From Cheilinus undulatus (lineage: Eukaryota > Chordata > Actinopteri > Labriformes > Labridae), in the NCBI RefSeq assembly GCF_018320785.1, contig NC_054886.1:30081732-30145731 (forward strand): a stretch of 64,000 nucleotides of DNA, given 5' to 3'. A model generated the notes under the pieces. It worked only from the letters and a program-made list of their open reading frames with translations. It was not told the DNA's origin and ran no database searches. The position numbers were made by a program, and so were the translations under genes. Positions within the stretch are counted from its first letter, which is position 1, and each line of letters opens with the position of its first letter. This document shows positions 24,600-35,519 of this stretch, piece by piece.

Positions 24600-25135
24600 G
24601 CAAGCTTCCAAAACTGCCCTCTAGACCTATCCGGTGTGCAGAGATTTCTCCATATTTTCTGGATGTGTAGATGGTGTTATGGACTGTAGATGGTGGGATA
24701 TTCAAAGTCTTTATATTTTACATTGATGAACATTTCTCTGAAAGTGTTCCACAACTTTTAGAAGCAGTTTTTTGCAGATTGATGAACCTTTGCCCATCTT
24801 TACTTCTGTGAGACTCTGCCTTGCTAAAATGCTCCTTTTATACCCAGTCATGTTTTTGACCTGTTGTCAGTTAACCTGTTTAGTTACAAAATGCTCTTCT
24901 AGCTGTTTTTCATTAATTCCACGTTTCCAGGCTTTTGTTGCCCCGTCCCAACTTTCAGACATTTCACTGCCATCAAATTCAAAATGAGCTAACATTATTT
25001 TAAAGAAATAGTAAAATGTTTCAACAACATATGGTATGTTGTTTATGTTCTATTGAGAGATGTGCAAATCATTGCATTCTGTTTTCATTTTAATTTAGCA
25101 CAGTGCCCTAACTTTATTGGAATTGGGGTTGTATT
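24600..25135. mobile_element. DNA transposon fragment
   Basis: The right end, read in reverse, is acaaccccaattccaataaa, the terminus of a very common fish DNA transposon, followed by caatgatttgcac. The body is non-coding and decayed. I could not see the matching left end, so the superfamily is left open. Confidence 0.55.
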
Positions 25136-25299
25136 TGCTAACTTGAGATGCAGCAGTGATGACTCAGGTCTGCAGCAGCCATGGTTTCCAGACATTATTC
25201 ACTCGTTAACATGAAATAAAAGTTTGCTTGACTGTCTGCACCTATGGTAATACATGAACCAGTGATAACCTGCATCTGTGATATTTCATTCTCTCTCAG

Positions 25300-25679
25300 A
25301 CCCCTGTGAGCTGGAAGTGGACCTGTTACTGGGAGGTGGAGCTGGATGGGGAGGTTGAGGTAGCGGTGAGCAAAAGGTGTCAGAAGGAGAGGAGTCAGTG
25401 AAGAATGCGAGTTTGGACGGTACCCTCTGAACTCTGTTCTGCGATGATGGCGAGTATAGTGTCCGTCACAATAACGTGTTAACTAAAGTGTCGCACGCTG
25501 CCTCTGTCTCTGTTAGAGTAGCTGTCTATGTGGACCATCCTGGTGGGACCCTGTCCTTCTACAGAGTCTCATCTGATAAACTGGTCCACCTTCATACTTT
25601 TGAGAACAGATTCACCAAACCTCTCTATCCTGGGTTTAGGCTGAGGTTTGGTTCCTGGGTGTCTCTGTGCTCTCTGTAG
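25300..25679 (+). pseudogene. B30.2/PRY-SPRY domain exon, broken
   Basis: After an acceptor (ctctctcag, ending 25299) the sequence reads DPCELEVD, the usual start of a fish B30.2 exon. A large part of PRY is then deleted, CYWEVELDGEVEVAVSK follows in another frame, and after a further frameshift the SPRY C-terminus is intact: LFCDDGEYSVRHNN, YVDHPGGTLSFYRVSSD and FTKPLYPGFRL, ending with TAG at 25677-25679. Such exons end fish TRIM (finTRIM) and NLRC3-like immune receptors; which one is not decidable from this exon. No RING, B-box, NACHT or LRR exon is visible nearby, so this is an isolated relic. Confidence 0.8.
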
Positions 25680-26039
25680 TTCAAACACTCCTGAATTGAT
25701 TTAAAGCTGACATTTGACTTCTTTAAAAATGTTTGGCCCTGACATTTTATCAGTTTAAGAACATGGCCATAGTGTGAGTGTTTCTCTCTCAAGCCAATGC
25801 AAAGACATGATTCATGCTTTAAGTATCTGTAGAAGTATCTAGAGCTATCTAGAGTATCTACAGCTGATCAGACAGAAAGGAAGAGGAAGCATTAGCATGA
25901 TGTCCCTCATGCTAATGTAGGAGTAATAGAGACAATAACAAACTTACTCTACAAAATGCCTTATCAATGAACATGTGAAACTATTCTTCAGAATTGGGTT
26001 AAAAAACAAAGAGCTTCTCCCTCTTTTAGCTCACATAAA

Positions 26040-26890
26040 CAGTGTCTAAGATTTGCTGTAAAGTTGGTTTTGACTTTATTCTCACCTTTTCAAATTTATT
26101 CTTGTTATTTTCACTTTAGTTCTGAAACTGTTTTTCCAGTTTATCCTTGACATTTAGGCTGTATATCCAAAATTTCAACTTTATTGTTTGTCGTTTCAAC
26201 TTAAATCTTGAAACTGTATTTCAACTTTAAACTTGAAATTTTCACCTTTTTTCCAATATTTCAACTCTATTCTCAACATTTTGACTCTAATCTCAACATT
26301 TAAAAAGTAATCTCCTCATTTCGACTTTATTCCCAACATTTTACCTTTATTCTCAACATTTTGACTTTATTCTTAACATTTCCACTTTATTCTCAGTGTT
26401 TTAACTATTTTCTCAACATTTCCACTTTATTCTCAACGTTTTAACTATTTTCTCAAAATTTCCACTTTATTCTAAACATTTTACTTTAATCTCAACATTT
26501 TGACTTTTTTCTGAACAATTCGATTTTCATCTTGACATTTGACGTTTATTCTTGACATTAAGACCTTATCTTGAAACTTCATTCCAAATACATTCTTAAA
26601 ATTCAACCGTTTCTTGACATTTCAACTTTTTTCTTAAAATATTGACTTACCCTTTCTAGTTTTTAATTCAATCTTGACCATTCTTGACAGTCTTGTCATT
26701 TCGATGTTAATCTCAGAACTGTGTTCCAACTTAACTCTGGAAATTTCTACTTTTTCCCAACCATTTCAATGTTATTCTCAATATCTGGACTTTTTTTCCC
26801 CACCATTTCAACTTTATTCTTGACAATTTGACATTTTTTCTTGCTATTTAGACTTTTTTCTTGTCATTTTGACTTTAATCTTGGTGTGCT
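26040..26890. repeat. Minisatellite, about 20-bp period
   Basis: Degenerate units such as tttattctcaacattttgac and close variants repeat for about 850 bp. Non-coding. The surrounding 25680-26040 holds nothing recognised. Confidence 0.85.
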
Positions 26891-27662
26891 CAGCTTTTTT
26901 TTTCTTTTTTTTTTTTCCTAGGCCTGTGGCAGTTATCCTCTTCTGTAATTCTTTCTGGTCAAAAACATCTTCGCTATTGTAGCAAGTATGCGGAGTAAAT
27001 TATTAATAAGATATAAGGTGACCCAAGTGCTGCGTCACCGGAAATGACGCACTCATGTGTGGACGTATGCCGGACTTTTTATATTGTAATAATGAAGATG
27101 AAATTAACAATAAAGTAGTGGATTTTCACCATTTAGCAGTTATGGAGAAAGACATCATAAAACACTGTTTTGGCTGTCTCTGAAACATTTCATCCTTTTC
27201 ATTAACCAATTGATCTCAAATGAAGTCAAGTTCTTTTTGTAGCATGTTTACAGGTAGTCCCAGGGTCTCAAAAAGTATTGAAAGTTAAAAAATCAATTTA
27301 GTGTAATATTTAAATGTCTTAAAGACAGGAATATGAGGTCTTAGATTGTTGTTTGTTATTTTTATGTTAAAGAGGTTACAGTCTGCATAGTCTTATGGAA
27401 ATAAAATATTAACATTAAAACAACTCCATTAAACTGAGCTCTGACTGATCAGCTGCAACAGTAAAGTTAATCATTGACACATTAAAACTTTAAAATCAGT
27501 CCACAAAAACTAAGGAGTTGTCTAAGTACCCTGAAGTGGGCATTTATAGCTTGTATTTTGAAATTTTGGTGAAAACAGCAAATTTCTTTTGCTGTGCATT
27601 CCTAGCATTCCTCCTGGCTGAAGCTTCAGTGTAGTTAAACTTAATTTTCTAGAAAAACTTAA
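26891..27662. other. Intergenic; right part is lectin-unit flank (reverse)
   Basis: Up to about 27500 nothing is recognised. From about 27500 to 27662 the sequence is the reverse complement of the distal lectin 3' flank at 53860-54010. It continues, after the LINE, at 32438. Confidence 0.65.
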
Positions 27663-27923
27663 CAGACTAAAGACTTCAGCAATCCGTCGCTTCTTTTAAA
27701 AGATTTTCACCGCTTTTAACACGGAAGTCAACTGGTCTGAGAAATGCCAGCTGGCTGGCATCTGGCAGCTATCGGGCCAAAACACCTCTTTTTACAGTTT
27801 TTAACCACTCTGTGCCCTTTAAGAGACTTAAGAGTAACAGACTTTTACTCTCTTCTATTACTTTTATGGACTGCCAAAAGTCGAGACTCATTTGCTTTTA
27901 AAGCTTTCCTCTCCAGGGCTTAA

Positions 27924-29184
27924 ATGGCAAATAATACATCTGGATGTGCTTCGTGTGCGCTTACTGTCTCCAAGCTGCAGAAAAGCATTGCCTCTTTGAG
28001 AGCCGAGGTAATGGAGAAAAATAAGCTCATTGTGGAGTTCTCCACCGTTGCCACTGCCCAGGCCAAGCACCTTGCAGTCCTGGGCGCCAGCAGTCATGGA
28101 TATCGGAAGACAGCCTGTGTTTCTCGCTGCTCTGGAACAGTAGCTTCAGAAACGGTGGGCAACATGACCATCCCATGGTTTTGCTCCACGGTCGCTGGTG
28201 CTCCGGAGCCGGGGACGACCTCAGCCCTGTTAGAGGATCCGTGGGTCCACCTGGGAGCAAAACCGAAAACTACAGCGGAACCGACTCGCTGCCACGTAAC
28301 CGTGGAGGCACAGGTGTACAGTGGCGGAGCTGAAGTGGAGGTTCCGGTGAGCTCCACTCCAGGACAGCCGGAACTGTGGTCCATAGCATGCAGAGACAAA
28401 CATCAAGCAAAACCTCCATCTCCCCTTTCTTCACCTACAGCCATCCCGCTGAGCAACAGATTTGACGCCCTGAGCAAGGATTTTCCACCTCTTTGCGAGC
28501 GTGACATCCAGCAGCCAGCGGTAAAGCCCTCCTCCTCTGCCCGCCGCAGGCTCCTCAAAGAGGCCATCCTGCGAAGGACCTCCGGAGGTGCCCATCGAGA
28601 GGCAGAGCCCAGCTGACATGCGAGCTCACCAACAGCTGGATCCTGCTGCGGAGCGCCAGGCTGGTGCAGACAACAGCGCGCCACGGAACAGGGACAAGTG
28701 TGGCTCTCACTCACAGGAGGCACGCCATCCAACCACGCAGCCAAGACCTCCTTCCGTGCTTGTTGTGGGCTCTTCCATGGTGCGTCACATCAGTCTCTCA
28801 AGGGCTAAAATCCTCTGCCATCCTGGCGTCCGAGTCCAGGATTTGGATGCCAAACTTCCACAGCTCCTGGAACAAAACCCTTTAGCTTCAACCATCATCA
28901 TTCACGTCAGAATTAACGACATCAGGATTAAGCAGTCAGAGAAGCTCAAAGCTGATTTTATAAATCTGACCGCAGACTCATCATCTCTGGTCCACTGCCG
29001 TGCTCCCGTTTTTGGTGACGTAAAGTTCAGCCGCGTTCCCCAACTTCATACCTGGCTTAAAGGCTACTGCTGCTCGCTCAGTGTACCATTTGTGGACGAC
29101 CTTACCACGTTTTGGAATCGTCCGCACCTTTCCGACGGGATGGAATACATCCTAACTTCCACGGATCACGTCTCCTCGCCTTGA
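27924..29184 (+). pseudogene. LINE ORF1: coiled coil and esterase-like domain
   Basis: The frame 27924-28616 encodes an N-terminal coiled-coil region (KSIASLRAEVMEKNKLIVEF) and a Pro/Ser-rich middle with FDALSKDFPPL. The continuing domain is in another frame (28588-29184): VLVVGSSMVRHISLSRAK is block I of an SGNH hydrolase and IIIHVRINDIRIKQSEKL is the decayed GxND block (usually HAGTND). A frameshift near 28600 separates the parts. In this LINE group ORF1 binds the RNA; the role of the esterase domain is not settled. The closest relative here is the ORF1 fragment at 14080-15110. Confidence 0.75.
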
Positions 29185-29401
29185 ACATGGAACTGGCTTT
29201 ATCATCAAGTAATTACACAGCGCACCTGATGTCTGGTGAGTCTGATCCATTACACTGACTTTAATATTGTTTCACAAATTCCTGTTGCAGTCACCAAGAG
29301 ACCCAAACCCTGTCATCACCCTCTAACATACAGGAATTTAAATAATTTAGTACTGTTCAGACCTCAGTCATCGCTCCCCCACAAACCCCCCCACAATGTC
29401 C

Positions 29402-32194
29402 AATAAAAATGGCGCTACTTAATGTCAGATCACTGACGAACAAAATATTTCTAGTTAATGACCTCATATACAGCCATAACCTGGACCTAATTCTACTCAC
29501 TGAAACCTGACTGGACAAAAATGGATCAGTTGCGCTCATTGAAACTGCACCTCCTCTCTTATCAGCTTCACCCACAAAACTCGTGCTGATAAGAGAGGAG
29601 GTGGGATAGCTGCTGTTTTCTCCAGCTTCTACACCCACAAAGAAGTTCATCTCGGGGATTTTCTATCCTTTGAATATCTTGCTATATTATTACAATGTGC
29701 AAGCAAAGCCCTAATAATCACTGTGTATAGGCCACCAAAGTCCAAAAATGATTTTATTGGTGAATTTCTGAATTATTGTCCAATATTTTGACAGACTATG
29801 ACTGTTTGATTATCTGTGGTGATTTTAATTCACATGTTGATAATAGGGATGATCCTGTTGCCAAAAATTTTATGAGCATGTTAGTTTCCTTTGGTTTTGC
29901 TCAGCATGTGTCTGGACCCACTCACAATGAGGGACACACCTTAGACCTTGTTATATCAAAGGGTCTTAACATATGCGAGAGTGTAAGAGATGTGGCCTTT
30001 TCTGACCACTGCTGTGTATTGTTTGATGTTTCTGCTCCCCCTGTGCAGCACAAAACTGCTAAAATCATCAAAAAGCGTTTTATTGATAACAGCACAATTG
30101 AAAATTTTAAGATGATTGTAAATGAGTCGCCTTTGCTGCTCGCATCATCAATGGATGGTCCTGTAAAAAGCTTTTGTTCAAATTTACAAAACATTATTGG
30201 TTATATTGCACCTGTAAAAACTAAAATCATGCAAAAAGGAAAAGCCCCATGGAGGACTTCAGTGGCCGTTAGGCAGCTGAAGAGACAGTGCCATCAGGCA
30301 GAGCGGCAGTGGAGAAAATCAAAGCTTCAGGTTCACTATGATATCTGTAAGGATACACTGAAAACATACAACAAAGAAATTAAATTTGCAAGACAATCCC
30401 ACTTCTCCAAAATCATTAATGAAAACATCAACAACAACAAAGTGCTCCTCTCCACTGTAGACAGATTTATTAATTCACACACTCAAATCCCAGCTGAGAT
30501 GACTTCCATCGATACTTGTGAACAGTTTGCCTCTTTCTTTGACAACAAAATCTCCACCATCAGACAAAATATCAGTGCTTCAAGAGCAAAAAGTGCCCCT
30601 CGCCCCCAGTTAACCCAAAATCATGTTATTAATGCCACCATGTCCCATTTTGACCCACTTGATTTTATAAAGTTAGAAGAGATTGTTAATCAGCTCAAAC
30701 CCTCCACATGCTGCCTGGATCCCATCCCTACTAAATTCTTCAAAAATGTTTTTAACTGTTTAGCCCTCAGCTCCTACAGATAATCAACTGCTCCCTTCAG
30801 CCTGGTATTTTTCCTCCATCACTAAAAACAGCTGTAGTATAACCTCTTCTCAAAAAGAGCAATCTTGATCCAACAGTCACTGCCAACTACAGACCTATTT
30901 CCAACTTACCATATCTCAGTAAAATACTTGAAAAAACAGTTTATTTACAGCTCATCAACTACTTAACATCAAATAACCTTATGGACACTTAACAACCTGG
31001 CTTTTGCCCCTACCATAGCACTGAAACAGCCTTAATCAAAGTAATAAATGACCTGCACTTTACCACAGACTCCAACAAACTATCTGTTCTAATTCTTCTG
31101 GATCTCTCTGCAGCCTTCGATACAGTGGACCACAACATTTTAATCAACAGATTAGAGGAAAGGGTGGGGCTGTCTGGTACAGCCCTACTTTGGGTCAAAA
31201 CCTATCAGCAAGATAGAGACTTCTTTGTCTCTATAGGTGACTTTAAATCAAATACAGTAAGTTTTAAGTGCGGAGTACCTCAAGGATCAGTTCTTGCACC
31301 GTTACTATTTAACATTTACATGCTACCACTACTCCATATCATTCAACAATACAGAATAAACTACCACAATTATGCAGACGATACACAACTGTACATTTCA
31401 CTATCCTCAGACGATCCTGATCCAATAAACTCCCTCCACCAATGTTTAAATGAAATACACCTGTGGATGTCTGAAAACTTTCTACAATTCAACAAAAACA
31501 AAACTGAAATTCTTATATTTGGTTCCAAACCCCAGAGACATAAAATCACTGCTCATCTCAGTTCAGTATCCTTAAAAAATAACACAGAAGCAAAAAATCT
31601 TGGTGTCATCATGGACAGTGATCTAAACTTCAAAAGTCACATAAATCAGATCACAAAATCCGCATTTTATCACCTTAAAAACATTTCAAAAATAAGGAAC
31701 TTTCTGTCAACACCCGATTCAGAAAAATTAGTACACGCATTTATCACAAGCAGTTTAGACTACTGCAGTGGTTTACTCACCGGCCTTCCTAAATCATCTA
31801 TTCAGAGGCTTCAACTCATTCAAAATGCTGCCGCAGGAGTTCTTACCAGAACAAAATAATCTGAACATATCACGCCAGTCCTCAAGTTCCTCCATTGGCC
31901 CAAACTAGGATTGATTTTAAGATCTTGTTGCTTGTTTATAAAGCACTGAATGGCCTGGCACCTCAGTACATTAAAGACATGCTAATTAGCTATGCACCAG
32001 CCAGAACTCTCAGGTCTGCGGGCAGCGGTCTTCTGTCCATACCACGCATAAATTCCAAAGCAGGGGAGGCTGCTTTTGGCTTCTATGCCCCAAGTAAATG
32101 GAATGCCCTGCCTGCTGACCTGAGAGCGGCTCCAACAGTAAACACTTTTAAAAGCAAAATGAAAACCTTACTCTTTGCATCAATTTATGGCTAG
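29402..32194 (+). pseudogene. LINE ORF2: endonuclease and reverse transcriptase
   Basis: ATG 29402 opens an apurinic-type endonuclease (MALLNVRSLTNK). An in-frame TGA at 29508 falls where Trp of the TETWL motif should be. GDFNSHVD (near 29820) and SDHCCV (near 30003) mark the later endonuclease. RT follows with NYRPISNLPYL, LLDLSAAFDTVDH, GVPQGSVLAPLLFNIYM and active site YADD (31371-31382). More stops or frameshifts lie at about 30781, 30840, 30988 and 31859. The C-terminal part (31895-32194) ends in a typical LINE tail (KSKMKTLLFASIYG). Clearly dead, but moderately young. Confidence 0.85.
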
Positions 32195-32437
32195 ATCTTA
32201 TTGCTTGTTTTACAGTGTGGCTGTATGTGTGTGTGTGGGGGGGTTATTGTAGGTATGTGCTTGTACGCTTTAATTTGTGTGGCGAATGTGTGATGGGTGT
32301 GTTGTACTTATTTGACTTTCTGCCTTCTTTTTCTTCTGTACCTTCGTTTTTGTTTTTAACTTGCCTATGATTGTGAAGCACATTGTGTTGCCTTGTGTAT
32401 GAAATGTGCTATAGAAATAAAGTTTCACTTGACTTAA

Positions 32438-33300
32438 AGCAGAAACATCTTGGTTAATTAACGATGAAGCTACTGGTGAAATTGACAACAGGAGGTGGTA
32501 ACTAACCTGACATGCCAGATGGATTTGTTTCACACGTCCATGGATGTAGGATGTACATGGATGTATGGAGTGATTACAGTTTGCTGGATGTGATGAAAAA
32601 TTAATACTAAAAAAGCACACATGAATGAGTTCAATGTACATTTTTGTGTTGTTTCATTTGAACAGAGTTTGTAATCTAGCAGTCTAAAACAGTTCAAAGA
32701 GCCTGTGTTTTAGGTCTGGAAATCTGGAAATTCAAGCGTTAAACAACAAACTTTTAAACTAATGATGAAATTTAAATTAGAAGCTGAACATCCTAATAAA
32801 TCTTGAGTTGGTGTTGAATACTGATCTTCTGTTGTGTTTTTATACTTGCCATCATGTCTGTAAAATAGAGGAGGAATGTGATGCTCTGTGTACAGTCTAC
32901 CAGTAGGTGGCGCTGCTGCTCACACAGTAGCTATGGAGTAGATAGGAGATGAACCACAGCAGGGCAACGCCTCCAACACCAACCCCATGCTTCAGGCAGA
33001 TTTTTCAAAAAAACACAATTTATTCAGACTCATAATAGCTGCTTTTTTCAATGCTCAGGCTTTTATTGTGTTGTTGAGAAGAAAAACAGTTAAATTAACA
33101 AAATGTTGACAATATGCTTGAACCCTGTTACAGTCAAAGAACAGAAATATGCCAGAGTTAGAGATTATGATGATACATTTCTACCTGACTCTATGGATTA
33201 GACATAAGAAAAGGAAAAATATAGACTTAGAAGTATTTGAAAGGACATTTCTCAAACAATGCCCTTTGTACTGTAGGTGCCTCTGTCATCCAAAGAGACA
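32438..33300. other. 3' flank of the inverted lectin unit
   Basis: Reverse complement of the 3' flanks of the other lectin units. It contains the LINE RT scrap (32905-33002, minus) and the poly(A) signal region in reverse near 33065-33070 (tttattgtgttgttg). No gene. Confidence 0.7.
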
Positions 33301-34612
33301 TCACGGTTTCATTGCACAGACGAATGGCTTTGTGTAATAGCAGGGCTGATCATCAAATTTCTTGTAACCTGTGAACAGACAGAGAGAGGTAATTAGGGAT
33401 GAACTGACTACCATTGGCTCATCTAAACTCAAGTAAGGAGGTGAAGTATCTAAACTTCAGGTACAGTTCTTAAGTACATGATTGCACATGTTAATGCATG
33501 TAACAACGTCTGTATTACGCTCAGACCTCAGAAAAAAAGAAAAGCTGTACATTAATTTACCTCCATAGTTCATGAGCAGACTGTGAGACTGGTAATAGTT
33601 GAAGTTGAAGTCAAAAGGAGTACCATCACTCCAGAACCAGGTACCCTCCTCTCTGATAGTTAATGGCCATGTGCATGCGTCGGCGTCTGTTACTAGGAAG
33701 TTACTGGGAAGACCGATCTCCCAAACAAACAGTTTTTACCTGATTTTAAGAAACTTTTTGGGATCTAGTGAAGACTGCGGCAGCTTGTAACTTTGTTTTT
33801 ATCCGGATTCGTGCTTTTAACCACTGGATGCCTGGATTTTATTGTCAAAACCACAAAGGACAATATGCCGGTAAACTGAAAACAAACCTAGCCGACAGGC
33901 TACAGGTAAGCCATGCCTTCACTTACCTCCACATCCATATGTGACAGTTGTGCTGGTCTGAGCCAGAAGGTGGCCAAGCTCGAACAGCAGATATCCACTT
34001 TAATAAAAATCCATGAAGAATCTTAGGCAAGACCCGAGCTGCCGCCACCAGCGCCTAGCTAGCAGACACAGCCCAGTACTCCTCTGCCTCTGAGTCCCGG
34101 CCCTCCTCTTCCCGCCCTGGTAAAGATCCAGATGAACACTGCTGGATTCAACAAGGGGCCAGACCTAAAGGCCCGATCAGCTCCACTCCAGTGTCGGACC
34201 CATGGATTGTCGTCGGGGCACGCAATGGCCGCAGGACGCGGGGCAGCCGGCTGTCCTACTCCCCTCCCACCGGAGACCTTGCTCTGGGTAATAAATTTAA
34301 TGTCCTGGACCACGAGGAGTTTCCTTCACTGACAGCAGGTCGAACCGTGTTGCCCCCTCAAGTCCGCCCTCAGTCCCGTGGCTCCGCTGTCAAAACTCGC
34401 ACCGGGCAGCTGCATTTCACCCCGGTTCCTAAATCTAGCAGGTGCGGGGTGCCAGGTATGGACTGCGGGTCACCACCACCTCTGGGGCTACTGCATGAGA
34501 GCAAGTTTCCGTCACTATGCCAACCATCACTAACTGATGGTTGACTGACTAACTGCAGCGCCATCCGGAGACTCCACTGCTCCCCCACACATGCCTGGTC
34601 AGACCACTGGGT

Positions 34613-35311
34613 GTGCGCCGGGGGGCTCCTCCGCTCCTTCCATCCCCATGCCACGCTCGCCCGCGCGCTGTGGGTTGGGAGGCTCCGCTGCTGTGCCCTC
34701 CTTGCATGCCGAGCGGGAGCGCTCGGTGTGAGCACGGAGGTGCCTCGGCTCCTGTGGATGGTCCCATGGCGCTGCGGAGTCCGGTTCGCTCGGCCGTTAC
34801 CCGTGCCTCAGCAGCCAGGCCTTGCCCGTCTGTACTGGTCCTCGGTACATCAATAGTTCGGCACGTGAGAGTGAACAAGGGCCACACCTCCTGTCACCCA
34901 GGTGCACTCGTCAAGCACATCACAGACTCCGCCCCAAACATCCTCCGTCACCACCCCTCCATATCAACAGTAGTAGTTCACGCTGGCACCAATGATCTAA
35001 GCTTACAACAGTCAGAGACACTTAAGGACGACTTCATAACCCTCATCACCACAATCCACAGTTTAAACAAACAGGTAATAGTTTCAGGACCACTTCCACC
35101 ACCTCGTTTTGGAGACATCAAATTCAGCCGCTTGAGACTCTTGCACATATTTCTCATATCATACTGCACTGCAAACCAAATAAGCCAGTATCCTTACATT
35201 TTTCAAGAGACCTGGACTATTCAAAAAGGACCGTTTACATCACAATTTCTCTGGATCCCGCCTTCTTTCACACAACATAGAACTCACACTGGTATCTGCA
35301 TGACAGTATAG
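34613..35311 (+). pseudogene. LINE ORF1 esterase-like part
   Basis: An open frame of 232 codons whose middle carries SVLVLGTSIVRHVRVNKG (SGNH block I) and STVVVHAGTNDLSLQQSETL (GxND block), then VIVSGPLPPPRFGDIKFSR. The N-terminal half of ORF1 (from about 33850) is in several frames with stops. The frame then drifts off after about 35200. Confidence 0.7.
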
Positions 35312-35519
35312 CCAATACACCTCCCCCTCATCATCCACTGATGTTCCAATAGACTCAAATAACTCCTGTTTATTCCACATTCCAGTAATCATCAGCAGAG
35401 AGCGGCCTATCTGTAAAACCTCCCACAAATCTTCCATTAACTTCAATAATCTCAGATCTGTCCCTAAAACTCACTTACCACAAAATCCTACAGTTAATCA
35501 GCCCCCCCTTACCATAAAC

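Larger units (their letters stand above)
27663..32431 (+). mobile_element. L2/CR1-type LINE, nearly full length, inactive
   Basis: Inserted into the lectin flank between ACTTAA (27657-27662) and ACTTAA (32432-32437). The uninterrupted sister flank at 53840 has a single acttaaagc in this context, which fixes both ends. It carries ORF1 (coiled coil plus SGNH-esterase-like domain) and ORF2 (endonuclease plus RT), and a tail with aaataaagtttcacttg. In-frame stops in both ORFs make it inactive. Confidence 0.88.
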
